From Megalobrama amblycephala (lineage: Eukaryota > Chordata > Actinopteri > Cypriniformes > Xenocyprididae): a stretch of DNA of 64,000 nucleotides. The notes beneath the pieces were generated by a model. The model did no database searches. It was not told the DNA's origin and was given only the letters and a program-made list of their open reading frames with translations. The stretch lies in NCBI RefSeq assembly GCF_018812025.1, contig NC_063045.1:11941384-12005383 (forward strand), written 5' to 3'. The position numbers and the translations under genes are program-made. Below are positions 47,518-61,089 of the stretch, piece by piece; the stretch's first letter is position 1; each line of letters begins with the position of its first letter.

Positions 47518-48985
47518 TCAGTACTGCACTCGTTTCCGGGCCATGTAAGCGTTCGTCACCTGACTCATAATGACCAGAGCGCACAGAACCGGGCAGAGGA
47601 CGGCCAGGTACCACACGGACCCGCTCACGCTGGTGCTGAACCACGACGAACACAGTCCGAGGAACAAGCTGAAGCTGCCCAGCAGGTACGTGAGTAACCC
47701 TGAGGTGGCGTGGTAGCGCTTCAGTTTGGCCAGCGACCAGCCTTTGGCCACTTTGGGATAGAGGAGCGGAAGTCCTCCGAGCGACTGCAGCCCGACGACC
47801 GCCACCGTGATCACACCGACCAACCCGTGCCACGAGGTGAAGTGTGGCTTGTCGTTGAGGTTTTTGTTGTAAATGATGGCGCACAGACCCGCGGTCGCGC
47901 AGCAGAGGCTCAGACACTGCAGGATCCAGTGCAGGCGGCCTTTAGTTTTGTGCTTCAGCTTCCTGACGGGAGACGAGTACGGGTTGAACAGCAGGACGGC
48001 TTCAGTCATGAGAAAGGAAAACTGAATGGGGCAAGAAAGTCTTGTCAAGTACTGCGTGACACAAAAAGCAAACTTAATTCAATTACATACAAAACTATCA
48101 AGGTCTGACTGTCTGTAATGTATGCAGTTTTGTGTCACTCACACCAAGAGTCATCAGGAACGGATGCCATGAGAACAGACCTGTGAGAAAACAGTGTTAT
48201 AGTGTTTATTAATAATTGTATGTGCAGTGTAAAAAATCAAAAGTTGAGAAAAATGAAAAGTTAAAGGCAACAAACTTCAGCAGATTTTTGAGTTCTCTCA
48301 ACTTCTTGTATTTAGTTTATACAACAAAAAGTTGAGAAAAATCAAAAATCTCCTACAAAAACAAGTTGAGAAAACTCAAATCTGCTGAAGTTTGTTGCCT
48401 TAAACTTACGTTTTTACAGTGTGCTTTTTTATGTTTTAGAGTTTTTATATTTCTATTTAGCTTATTTCTAATTGTATTATTGTATTTCAGTTTGTTGCCA
48501 GGGAAACCTTTCTAATTTACCTTTACTCTAATATTAATATTTTATTTCAGCTTTGTTTCAATTGCAAGAAAAAACATTTTTAATGTCATTTTAATTTTTA
48601 ATTTTTAGGTAACAATAAAACACTGACAGAGACATACTCTGAGCCAGAAACTATTTAGATACTTTTGACATCATAGTAATGTTTGGTGTTTATTATTTTT
48701 AGTTATATATTTAAAATGATCAGAATATGTCAATATTGTCACATTTCATAATATTACAAAATATATATTTTTATACAGTATTTATTTTTTAATTACTAAT
48801 AGTTGCAGTATATTTATAGAGTTACAGTACTATATATTTTATATTACACAATTATTGTTTCAATAATAAATTATTGTTTCATATATATATAAAAATGTGT
48901 GTGTGAAAAATAATTGTTTTTATTAATTTTTATTTACAATAATATTTACAATAAAAACAATTAAAGATGCACCGATATATCTGCC

Positions 48986-49020
<35 letters not shown>

Positions 49021-49466
49021 TTATTATTATATGTATAGTTTGTACAGTTTAAAGACAGCCGATAATCAAAAATGGACTGAATTTGTGCTTTGTGTAAAGA
49101 AAATGCTAAGAAACCAGGTTGATGTTCAATATTAATAGTAATTATATGAATTAATAACATTCAGAAAGTTAAGAAATATTAATTTAATCTTCAGAATTTA
49201 GGTAATGTGTGTTAATATTATTTTTTTTTATTAAGTAAAGTGTTTGTTTATAACTGATAATCTGAAACAAGTTGATGAAATATAATGATTAATTATTAAT
49301 TATAATGAAATTATCATTCATTTAAAAGAAGGTTTTGTTTTGTATCAGCAGTATTGTTATAGGCAGATATCACTCTGGATAATCAGCTATCGGTATCAGT
49401 GGAGAAATGTAATATCTCTAAAAAACAAAAAAATATATATAATTCAGTGTTTTATTAATAATTATT

Positions 49467-49536
<70 letters not shown>

Positions 49537-50073
49537 GCATGAAAAACATTATTACACAATATTATTAATAATATTATTAATTGTGTATTATTATGATGAT
49601 GATGTGATCATTTTTATTATACTTTAAAAACAATAATATACACAGATAACAAACATAATCTTTTGCGCATACAAACATTACAACATTCATATAATCTATT
49701 TTTATAATTTATAGGATATTTGCACGATCTTATTGATATGTTGTCATTATTTTAAATGAATATAACTTATGTATATCATTATAATTTCTTATTCCTGTCA
49801 GAAATATATTAGAAAGAATTTTAAAATATCAGTATTTTGTAACTACAGTAAACACGGTGATCGGTCTACAGACAGCACAGATTACAGAGAGAAAGACTGG
49901 TCGATAGGATCTTCTCTGGATGTGAGGAAGTGTTTGTTGTACTCACTGGATCCAGGTTTGGCCAGTACCGTCATGAAGCCGGTGAACAGCGCGCACAGGA
50001 CGTGAGTGGAGACGCCGCACAATATCCTGCTGTAGCGGTACAGTTTCGGCTCCGACTCGTGATGGACAGTCAT
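47518..50073 (-). CDS. cyb561d2: Cytochrome b561 domain-containing protein 2
   Basis: Three exons (49947-50073, 48143-48180, 47518-48021) give 222 residues, the same length as human CYB561D2 (101F6). The protein is a six-helix membrane cytochrome that binds two haem b and moves electrons from ascorbate across an endomembrane, acting as a ferric/monodehydroascorbate reductase. The four haem-ligand histidines are at 48 (SWHP), 86 (RLHWILQ), 120 (SWHG) and 159 (RYHATSG), matching the human positions as I recall them. The LYPK and AKLKRYHATSG motifs are intact, and the tail ends ARKRVQY. Exon 2 ends GGT|GTGAGT; using the GT three bases earlier would break the frame. The gene is convergent with rad54l2 and divergent from rassf1, as in the human 3p21.3 cluster where it lies near RASSF1. 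Confidence 0.96.
48225..48421. mobile_element. Foldback MITE in cyb561d2 intron 2
   Basis: The ends are CAGTGTAAAAA and TTTTTACAGTG. Arms of about 60 bases pair through GGCAACAAACTTCAGCAGAT. A second, inner AAAAGTTGAGAAAA pair is present. It starts 75 bases beyond the exon 2 acceptor. Confidence 0.7.
48880..49535. repeat. (TA)n tracts and AT-rich sequence, cyb561d2 intron 1
   Basis: TA dinucleotide runs lie at 48990-49016 and 49471-49535, with generally AT-rich flanks. Nothing gene-like. Confidence 0.8.
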
Positions 50074-52600
50074 ATTAGTCTCTCTCAAATCTATTCCATA
50101 CAGCTAATTTACATACATACACAATCACAACAGAAAGACGAAACTAACTCGAATCCATTTGATGCTCTCAATCTCAACTAGAAACTCTGAATCACTGAAG
50201 GTTTCCGGTTACACTCCAACATGTCATAATAAAAGCACATTTCGTTTTGAAGCAAAATCTCATCCGATTATGTCAGAATTGTCGCAAAATATAAATATGA
50301 TTTATTTATTTTGAAAGCCCACTACGATACATTGAAATTAATCTTGTTTTCTTCTCTAAATGATAGACATGACTTTTATTTTGGCGATAATTTTAAATAA
50401 TTTCTTCCAGATTGCCTCTGTTCTAGAAATTCCTCTGCTCATGCTGACGTGGGATTTTGTTTACATGCCTGTCTTTCCATCTTTTGACCTGCAGGGATCA
50501 CAATTGATTTTTTTTTTCTTTTCAGATTGCACAAATATTAAATGCTTCAGTTTATCTGTGTCTGTGCAGACGATATCAGAACAAATAAAATGTGTAATAT
50601 ACTTCTTTGACTTATTTGAGAGTATACATTTATTTATTTATTATTTATTTAGTTTATATATATATTTTATTTGCATATATAATTTTTATATATATATTTT
50701 TTTTTTTTTCACAAATACAGATTTTTTTATTTTTTTTTATTTGTATTTTAGGTTTTATTCATGGAAATGTCATGAAATGACTCAGTTATGGCGAGACACC
50801 CCAGGTGAATATGGTAAAAATATTAACTAATAGATATAACCATACTACCCCAGCTGATTGATTACATTAAAAATTGCAAACATTTTTTGTATTACCAGTT
50901 AATAAATGTAAGGTTTAAATATGCAAATGAGGCGTTATCTAATTAAATATGCGCTAATTTGCATATATTTCTAGAACAAAAATCTGAATTTTGGATGACG
51001 TCAGGTTCAAAATTCTCGTTCAAATTTTTGGACATATTCAATTTAAAGGTTTTTACAGAGGGAATTTTGGATATCTCTTTTTATCACTCCATAAATCAGA
51101 AAATACTATCAACAGTCAGAAAAAAATAAAATTATTTATTAATAATAATATTAAAAATAATATTAATCATATTTATATTTTTTTAGGAATAAAATGTTGT
51201 ATAAAATCAGCCAAATTATATATCAACAAATCCCTCTGTAAAAACCTTCAGAATATAGATAGGAATAAAACTGTAAAGTTTAATGTATATAAGTTCTGCT
51301 GAAGTGGAGATTTCTGACTCAGAGCAGGAGAAAAAACTCATTTTGAGAAAACGGCCTTTAAAGATATTTAATGTAACTGAAATCTGTGGATGCAAATAGA
51401 TAAAGTGCTATAAAATAGACACTTAAAAGTGTATTTTGGATGTTTTCTTTCCACCAGTCTGAAAAAAAAAAAACACTTTATGAAAAGCCAAAAAGTTCAA
51501 AATCTAAAAATTGACAGCTGCCTGAAAAAACAGTGTTTTTGCCTCTAGTGTCTCCCCTTAATTGGGGAATCCGATGACCGTAAGAAAATCAGACATTCAC
51601 AACCAATTACTGTTCATTGTCCTCTACGGAGCAGGATTCCTGCGTGTCCTGTGACCTGCTGGCCCTCATCCAGACTCAATGGACGACAGAAACCTTCTTA
51701 TCTCCTCAGACCTCCTTCCTGATGATACAAGACATCCGCTATCAGACCAAAAAGAGAGAGAGAGTTCAATGTTAAATCAAGCCAATGGACCTCTGCCAAG
51801 CAAGTACACCAGATTTCTAAGCAGCACTGGTCATTGCACTGAAACTTTTACACAGGAAAATGGGAACTGATCTTCCATGTTGTGACTCTTTCACTTTCTA
51901 AGCACGTATTTATAACACTTCTGCATGATGCTGTAGAAATATTCGGAAGAATTAACAAATAATGACAGATTTCAGTTTGTTCCCCACACTAAACTATAAT
52001 ATATAACTTTAGAAAACGTGAAAAGTATATCATATAATTCATAATTATAACTTTCTTAGTCACAATTTGTTCTTTTTAAGTCAGGATTCATACTTTTTAT
52101 TTCAGAATAAGGGCTTTTTGTCATAATTTTGACTGTTATGTCAGAATTATGACTTTTTATATCACTTATAATTTATAATTATAACTTTTTTAGTCACAGT
52201 TTGTTCTTTTTAAGTCAGAATTCATACTTTTTTATTTCGGAATTAGGGCTTTTTGTCATAATTTTGACTTTTATGTAGGAATTATGACTTTTTATATCAC
52301 TTATAATTCATAATTATAACTTTTTTAGTCAATTTGTTCTTTTTAAGTCAGAATTCATACTTTTTATTTCAGAATAAGGGCTTTTTGTCATAATTTTGAC
52401 TGTTATGTCAGAATTATGACTTTTTATATCACTTACCACTTATTCTTTGGAAGATCTACGTTAAGATTCTTGTTTTTGTTCCACGTGCAGAAAACAATGA
52501 CTTTAATATTTTTGAGGGCGCTATCTCTTTAAGAGTGAGTTTAATTTTAAACAAGGTCATTGTAAATAGACTCTCAGGCGGGGGTTCAGAATATAAGACC
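50074..52600. other. Spacer between divergent cyb561d2 and rassf1
   Basis: The first 150 bases are the probable cyb561d2 promoter/5' UTR. The rest is AT-rich with no supported gene. Bases 52020-52440 hold about three copies of a 150-base unit made of TCATAATTTTGAC and TCAGAATTATGACTTTTTAT words. Confidence 0.5.
52020..52440. repeat. Tandem array of 'gtcataattatgacttt' words
   Basis: Phrases AAGTCAGAATTCATACTTTTTATTTC, AATAAGGGCTTTTTGTCATAA and TATGTCAGAATTATGACTTT recur at a spacing of about 145-150 bases, roughly three times. Confidence 0.8.
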
Positions 52601-52629
52601 CGAGGGTCCACCAAATGCTTCAGGAAATG

Positions 52630-53043
52630 ATGTCTGCTCTCTGCGTTCGCTCTAAGTAGGACAGATCGCGCTGGATTAAGCGTTAATCTGAGTCTGCGGC
52701 GCATGCGCACAAACGCGCGCTAGCGGTCGCGCTGGACAAGGTGCGCGTTGTGGAGAAACTAATCGACCCGGTTTCGAGCTGCGACCGCGAATGACGCCCA
52801 CGGTGAACCGAAAATCTGAGGAGGCATCTCCCTGCCAGCGGAGGGTGATTTTCACTTTAGTTTTGAGTGTAATGGAAGATGTTTTCTCAGTTTTGTGCAA
52901 TCACTTGCTCTGTCTCCTCTCAAACACGCGATGCGCGCAGATTACGCGTTATTTGAGACTTCAAGAGCGGATTTGAGGAAATTGACGCGTTTACTGTCAG
53001 TCTGAGGTTCTTCTGACGAAAAAGTGTCTTGTTTTGGTTTAAG
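52630..53043 (+). promoter_or_regulatory. rassf1: CpG-rich candidate promoter and first untranslated exon of rassf1 isoform A
   Basis: Local CpG density is high (GCGGCGCATGCGCACAAACGCGCGC). A possible untranslated exon ends at 53043 with GGTTTAAG|GTAGGT, and an acceptor TTCCTCAG at 55094 precedes the exon that carries the isoform A start. Human RASSF1A also starts in a CpG island, though with a coding first exon. Confidence 0.45.
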
Positions 53044-53597
53044 GTAGGTTGGTCTTCTTAAGCAGTTAAGTGTTTGGTAAAACTTTAATCTGACTTTATC
53101 CATCAAATGTAGGCTATACTTTCTGACGTTTGTAGGTTTGGACTTCACGTCCAAGTCAATGACGTCGAATTGCTAATCTAATCTGTGAGAGATTATTTTA
53201 TTCTCTGTGACATTTGTTTGGAATGAATACTACACATTTTCACAAGAAATTGTTTTATGTGTTTATGCATTTATTTATTTCTGTTTGTTTTTTCATTTTC
53301 TTTATTTTCTGTTGACCTATTGTATTCTGTTCTCTTAGTTTGTTTATTTATGCCTTTCTTATTTTGTGTACGTTCTTTAATTGCATTTGATGTCAGTTTG
53401 AAGACATTTTGGCATCTAATCTCATTCTATTAATTTTCATTAAATGAATTAAATTGAATACAAAATTAATTTATTAATTTCATTATTTATTTCTATGTTT
53501 TTATTTGTAGATTTACATTTACGTATGTTATTTTTACATTAATTATTGCAATTTATTTGCTTATTCTCTATATTTGCATTATTTGCCAGAATCATTT

Positions 53598-53634
53598 GCT
53601 CTATTCTATTCTATTCTATTCTATTCTATTCTAT
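53598..53634. repeat. (CTATT)n microsatellite
   Basis: About seven CTATT units. Its reverse-complement motif recurs at 55849-55886. Confidence 0.9.
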
Positions 53635-54026
53635 GTGTGCATTCTCTATTTGTCTATATGATGTGCTATTTATTTGCTATGCTTTTGTGACCCAGTTTTA
53701 CGCCTCTTTCTATTCTGTTTGGTTGTTCGGGCCTTTGGGCTTCTCAGGATTAGGACAGAAGCCAAAAGAGGTGTCCTACAACAAAAATGGTCCAAAAACA
53801 CCCTTGAGTGAATTTTCCTCCTCACGCATACTGATCAGCCTGCATATAGATGTTGTCAAGTGCTTTTGTAAAGGACAGATTCGTTTGCACAAACCCGCTG
53901 GAATGTTAAATCCACATATTTTCCTGTAGACTTTCTGTCCGATGTTTAAAGAAGCTTTTACCCCATATGGACTAAAATATTTAATTCTGTTCAACAAATA
54001 TCAAGGGACTCTATTTTTTCAGGGGA

Positions 54027-54027
54027 G

Positions 54028-54079
<52 letters not shown>
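54027..54079. repeat. (TA)n microsatellite
   Basis: About 50 bases of TA dinucleotides that replace the left end of the 0.9-kb element which follows. Confidence 0.95.
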
Positions 54080-54083
<4 letters not shown>

Positions 54084-54992
54084 TTTGCAGTAAAATATCC
54101 AAAAACCACTAGGCCAGTGTTATATATTTTGTTCACTTGAGTACTTATCCAAATGTTTCCAACTATTTGAAAATCATGAGAAAATTGCTATTTTAAGCAA
54201 GGCTCCAGGACGTGTGAAGAGTCGCCTGTCAATTGCGTCATACCCGCGTTACCCTCGGTTTCTGGTTTTATTTTGTAGAAACCATGGAAACAAAAAAAGA
54301 TGCATTAATATTTACATGTTTTAATAGACAAGGGAACAACTGTTTTGATATATTTATAGACAGAAAACGAATTGTTGTTATATAGCTCAACACGTTTAAT
54401 CTTATTGTTTAAATCTAATTTTCTTGATTTTTTGTGAGTACCGTGCTTTACCATGCCTCAGAGAAAAACACTATTTTGTCAAGTAGCTAACATAGCATAA
54501 TCAGATGCAGCTTTATTTTAGTAACAGTAATACAGCATTTTCTCCATCATACAATATGTTTTAAAATTAATTGCATGCATTTATTGCATTTATCAACACA
54601 AGCCATCCAGCATTTAATATGATAACGTTATAACATAATTTTCAACACTCTCAAATGTATCTAATATGATAAACAGAGCTGTGTTACCTCATAATCATGA
54701 CCGGAAAAACGGAAGCGGCGCGGGCGACTGCGGCATAATAAAAGTTCTGCTGCTCGCGGCGTGTTTTGACAGAACACTCGGTCCTGCTCTGCTTCATACT
54801 ACAGTAACGTTAATAATCGCATCCATGAACAAGATTTCTTCCCGAGTCCTATCCCAATTATTTTCCACCGGCCGTTGAAGTGAAGACCACATGTCCCAAG
54901 ATTCCGCGCTCAAAATTGCCATCATCAAGCTACGCCTTTGTGTTGAATAGGCCTCTAGCGGACAGAAAATCTTACATATTGCACCTTTAATG
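54080..54992. mobile_element. 0.9-kb non-autonomous element, copy 2
   Basis: It is co-linear with 8003-8885 (GCAGTAAAATATCCAAAAAC, GAAAATCATGAGAAAATTG, GTCGCCTGTCAAT, AAGCCATCCAGCATTTA). The right end reads CTTACATATTGCACCTTTAA, a common fish element terminus. The left TIR is lost in the (TA)n tract. It ends about 100 bases before the rassf1 exon acceptor. Confidence 0.7.
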
Positions 54993-55323
54993 TCCTTTGA
55001 AAATCAGACAGATTACAACTGTCCACATTTGCTGTAATCATAAAGAACCACAAAATATTGTAATCTAATTTAATCTCTGTTGTTCTTCCTCAGATTGAGC
55101 CAGATGCTGCTGAACTGTGAATCTGGAGGACATCTCACTGAAAACATCATCATCTCTTTGTATTAATATTGTACGATCAACAAAGTGATCCATGTTTGTT
55201 CTCAGCCTGGATATGCAGATGCATCAGAACCAGACCCAAAGTGTGTCGGTCTGGTCTGGAGGAAAAAGGGTCGCTCTGAAGTGATCTACTGAGCCATGCT
55301 TTTTAGCCCCCCACATACCTAAG

Positions 55324-58300
55324 ATGGCAAAATGTGAACTCATTGAATTACAGGACTTGACTCCCGACGACCGCATCGAGTTAGCGCCCCCTAGCGGCCC
55401 TCCGCCCACTCTGGAAAGGTGGAGCAAAGAGAAGGTGGTGCGGATGGTGGGGGAGCGCGTGCGTCTGGAGGACCCCGACTGGCCGACATGTAAACCCGGA
55501 CGGGGTCACGACTTCCAGCCGTGCAGCCAGACGCAGCTCAGCTGGTGCGACCTGTGCGGGGAGTTTATATGGGGCCTGTACAGACAGAGCCTCCGCTGCA
55601 CACGTGAGTCATTCGCCGAGATAATCGAGAACGTCTCCACAGGGATATTTGTCTTCCGCTGTGTAAATGTTACTGTCAAGACAATCTGGCCCTCAGAGAC
55701 CGCGAGCCAATAGGAAAAGGATGTTTAGATTGAGAAGATGACAGTTTAGACAGAGTCTTATGTTGGATAGAGATTGTGTGGGTGTGTGATTGTTACAAAA
55801 TTTAGAATTCAAACAGCAAAAAGTACAGCAAATAAATAACACTAAATAATAGAATAGAATAGAATAGAATAGAATAGAATAGAATAGTGTGAAAATATGT
55901 GCAACTGATTTTAATTTAGGCAAATAATGGAAATGGAATAAACAAATAAATAAATGTTCTTATAAATGTATGAATACTTACATGCTTAAATGTAAAACTT
56001 TGAGTAAAGGAATAAACAAACCATTTAATTAATACATTAATTAGGTGTTTGATTGATTTAATTTAGGTAAAATTAATAAGTTAGATAATAGCATACAAAT
56101 TAGATGTTAAAACGTGCAACTGATTTCAAATGCAATTAAATAACACATAGAATAAAAAACAAACTAGAATAGAGTATAATATAGAAAATGAAAAGCATGA
56201 ATGTCAGAGCAAGAATATTAAATGCATGACTGCATAATTACATAAAGAACTGCCTCCACCCAAAACACCCTAGAAATTTCCTGACAACCTTCCAGACTAT
56301 CTTGTAACCCACATTTTCTTCATAAAATTTAAAGTATAGTTTTCTCTTTTTTCTTTCTCTATTTGCCAAAAACATCGCATTAAAACTTTGATTAATAGCA
56401 TGATTTTACACTTCATAAAACTTTGTGATTTAAAATGGTTGAGTCAAACAGACCACAGATGAATGACTTATTCATCAAATGACCCGGAACATACATTCAC
56501 ATTACCACCAGGTGGCGCTGTAGATTCATTCATGAGCAAAGCTTGACCCCTCTGTCATATGTTCAGCTTGTTCCTTGTTCTGACTGTAGTGCTGAGAACT
56601 GTATTTAACTCTAGAAACACATACTGGATGTGTGGTTTTGGTTTCTGATTGAATGTTTGTGTCTCTTCAGACTGTAATTACACTTGTCACTATCGCTGTC
56701 AACCCTTCATTCAACTGGACTGCAGCTCCCACTGCGACGCCATCAGCGAACAATCGAACTACTGCGAGGACACGATAGAGACGGACACAAATGTGGTGAG
56801 AGAACAACTGCTCGAGAGGACAGGTCACCTGTAAATGACACGTAAATCAGAGAGGAAGTTGTTTGTGCTTGTGCTAGTGATTGGATGCTTCCGTATGGAA
56901 ACCCATTTCTGCCACATAAGAAAAAAATCATGCTCTGGGAAGTCATTATGACAAAAAGTCAAGATTATGACTTAAAAAGTCAAAATTATGACAGAAAGTC
57001 ATAATTAGGATATAAAAAGTCAAAATTAGGATTTTAAAAAGTCATAATTATGAAATTAAAAAAGTCAAAACTGACAAAGTCGGTATGACAGAAAGTCGTA
57101 ATTATGAGATAAAAAGTCAAATTTGACACTTAATTCTAAAAATCGAAATTATGACTTTAAAAGCTGACATTTTGAAATAGAAAGTCATGATTATGAGATA
57201 AATCTCAAAATGATGACAGAAAACCATTATAAGATAAAAAATTGCAATTATGAGAGAAAGTTATAATTTTGACATACTAAATAATTATGAGATAAAACGT
57301 CAAAATTATGACAAAAAGTCAAAATTATGACTCAAGAAGTCGAAATTATGACATAGAAAGTCATAATTATGAGATAAAAAGTCAAAATTATGATTTTAAA
57401 GTCATAATTATGACAAAAAGTCAAAATTATGACTGTCATAATTATGCGATAAAAAGTCGAAATTATACCTTTGTCATAATTATGACAAAAAGTCATAAAA
57501 AGAAGAAATTATGACTGTCACAATTATGACAAATTATAACCTCACAATTTCGACATTTTAAGTCATTTATTTACTTTTAATCTTATAATTATGAAGAAAC
57601 TTCACATTTAATGCTTTTAGATGATTTGTTAATTTCATTTAATAATTTACAGATTTCAATAACACATTGCAATTGCTTTGTAAAAGGTTTTTTACTAACT
57701 TTTCAGGTGAGTTTTTGCTGTATTTACACTGTTCTGACCAGAAGGGGTCACCAGCGTGTGGCGTTTCCAGCACTTCGAAAATTTCAAGAAAAGTTTCAAA
57801 AAGCTTTGTTTCTCTCATCACTAGCATCTTTGCATGCATTCAACTTAAAACATCATCGAAGTAGTTCTGAGGCTGTGTTCAAAATCGCTCCCTATATATT
57901 TATATACTATATGACCTACATTACTCCACTAATATAGTTCTAGAAGGAGGGAATGAAAACGAGTGGATTCGGACTCTGAGTGTGCAGGAAGAGCTGCCGC
58001 TTTTGCATAGTTTATGCTTGCTGTTTTATCTTGAACACTGTCATGGAAACTAATGAAACAAATTAATAATCAATTAAAAAGGAATATTACACTGTACCCA
58101 CATTGGACCAGTGGTTTGGAAAATAGATGGATAGATGATTCAGCTGCGGGCGCCATCTTCTGGTCAGACACGGGAATTCGTTCAGTGAGCGACTCTCACA
58201 GTGCATTATGGGTATTCTCTAGCCGTACATCGGTTGTACGCTCGTTATTGCGGTGCATTGTGGGATTGAATGACTGCACTCGATAACATCCACTATGGTT

Positions 58301-61048
58301 TCGGATGACTGTCCCCTCAAATAGTGCCCTATTTAAGGGCATAGGGTGCGATTTCGGACACAGCCTGAGTCTCGGCACGCCATATGCCACCAGTGCTGAT
58401 TTTATTACCGTCCTACACACGCAGTGCCACACGCAATTTACGACAGCGCCGTGGAGGAGAGGTAGCTTAGCAACTGCACAATAAAGCAGCTGCTCGCTTT
58501 CTAACATTTCAAATGTCACGAATAAGTACATGACTTTAAAATTATGGAAATATATTGACCAAATGTGTCTATTTGGAGTAGCATGGATGTTTTCAGTTGA
58601 TAATTTAAGCTTCTAATCACAGTGATGATCTGTGAAGGCTGGATCTGACATTGATTTTCCATGTGAGTGAGTCTTTCTTGAGTAATGATGTGAAAGTGAT
58701 ATGGGGGAGGGTGGAAGAGCTGACAGCTGGGGAAATGAACCAATGCTGCAGAAGAAGTCAATGGCGCTTCACAATGAACCTTTTACCTAATTACAAATGT
58801 GCAAATCATCATAACCTCTCATTTGGACGTGCAACATTTGCGCAAAGGCTATTATTATACTTTTAATTATTTTAAATACACACAAGACTTTTCCCAGCAT
58901 CAGATTTAATGCAGACGCACAGACCATATCAAACATTCATATACATATATATATTCTCCTGTGATCCAGCAATTCTTTTCTGTCCTCTGTCGTGATATAT
59001 ATTTGCTGCACTTCTTTTCTTTATTTCCAAATTATTTTGTTACTTGGTAATATTAGACATGATGATGATGATAATAATAATAATTATTATTATTATTGTT
59101 TATTATACATTTTTAAAATACATTTATATAATTTAAAATAAAAGTTATGATTTCTACATAACAAATTACTTTACATATTACTATGTCATTTCTTAAATAA
59201 TTATTATATAATAATATGTAGATGTAATTATATTTTTATCTGTCAACTGTAGTGATTTTATACTGTTTATTGGTTGCACAGCTTTTCTGTCATACCAAAT
59301 GCTTGTATGTTAATTGGTAATACTTCATATAATAATAATTATAATTATTATTAAATATATATTGGATATACATAATAGTATAAATGTTTTGGAAATATAA
59401 TTATAAAATTATTTACTATTATAAATGTACTATTTAATAAATATATGTTTTTATATATAACAAATATTACATATTACTATATATAATTTTGACAATTATT
59501 GTAATGTGATTTTTTTTTTTTTTGTCAACTGTAACGATTTATATAGTTTGTTGCACAGCTTTTCTGTCATACCAAATGCTTGTATGTAAATTGATAACAT
59601 TTCATATAATAATAATTATGATTAAATATGCATTTTATATACATAATAGTATAAACGTATTTAAATAAATGTACTATTTAAAATAAATATTTTTACAGTT
59701 ATTTTTATATTTGTTATACCATGAAATGTATATTTATTTATAATTTTATTTTTAGAAAATATTTAGAAAATAAACGTTTTTAAAAAGCGTATTGTTCTGC
59801 TGGGTCTCAGGGGGAGGAGTCAGGATTGAATGGAGGGAGGAGTCTGCGTGCAGTAAATTCAATCCGAGGGGCGGGGCTAAGCGGAAGGGTGGGGTTTCAA
59901 ATCACGCCTAACGGTTGCATCCTGGTTGCACGAGGTCGGTCAGACAGCCACATCATCCTCCTCAGACACAGCGGAAGCTCTTACACAGTCCCGGTCCGGT
60001 TGAGTTCGGTGTGATAATGACGGATTGTGAGTGGTTCGACATGACATGGGGCAGCAGCGCGAGCAGCGGATACTGCAGCCAGAGCGACTCCGAGCACGAG
60101 CTCGAGCAGTTCTACACCGCGCGCACGTCACTCAGAAAGACCAAAAAACGCAAAGAAAAAGTAAGACAGTGATAAATAATCATACAAATTACTATATTAA
60201 CCTTAGATGTGTATTATTTTGCCGTTTTGGGAGGGCTTTGCGATTTTTACAGTCCAAGACTGAACTTACCGATCTCTTTCGGTTCGGTCACTTCAGTGTG
60301 CCAACAATGCATGTGCGCGTGCGTGCTTATTTTAAATGATGCTTACATGTGCTTACAAACTACAATAACTTTTCAGTAATTTATATAATTGTTAAGAATA
60401 GTAACAAATCATTTAATTTAAATATTCGTTTTTAAATATTTATTGTATTTGTTATACTTTAGATTTAGTTAATTGTGTTTTGTGTGTGTGTGTGTGTGTG
60501 GGTGGGGTGGGGGGGGGGGTTCCTCTTAAGATGATGTCATGCTGAGTAGCACATAACGTCATACAAATCAAAGGATCCGCAGTCTGTCCCTGTCTCATTA
60601 TAACCCATGATCAATGTAAACGTAATTAACTTCATTCCTGTTCATGAAGTCAGCTATTTTATTCAAACATAAAAGTGGACCAGGTTTGTTATTTTTTTTA
60701 TTTTTATTTACACACAAAAGGGAGCCATAACGCCCCAAATTTTACATTATAATATTGTAAATTAATTTTTAAAATATGCATTAATATTTATATGAAAACT
60801 ATTTATTATTTATTATCTTGAATATTTAATAACTTCTTAACATTAACCAGTTAATAAATATTTGATGTTTTTTTTTTTTTATTAAATTTGTAGAAAAAAA
60901 GTAGAAAACTTAAAATTAAGCCATCTTAAATGTAGAAAACAATTTTTTTCACAGACTTGGGAAGAAATCATACTTGTGATTATTAGAGTTAATGGAGCAG
61001 ACTGAAATCTGTTCATTCCTCGGAAACATTCAGAAGCATTTGGAGTGA

Positions 61049-61089
<41 letters not shown>

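Noticed and set aside
50074..50088. Start of cyb561d2 five codons further upstream
   Set aside because: The upstream codon in frame is TTG, not ATG; the ATG at 50073 gives the family length of 222 residues.
50360..50830. 156-residue Phe/Tyr/Ile-rich ORF upstream of cyb561d2
   Set aside because: The composition follows AT-rich DNA (poly-T and TA runs), with no membrane-protein family pattern or splice sites.
56940..57560. CRISPR-like array of short repeats
   Set aside because: Word spacing is irregular, repeats are AT-rich and degenerate, and the context is a vertebrate intron.
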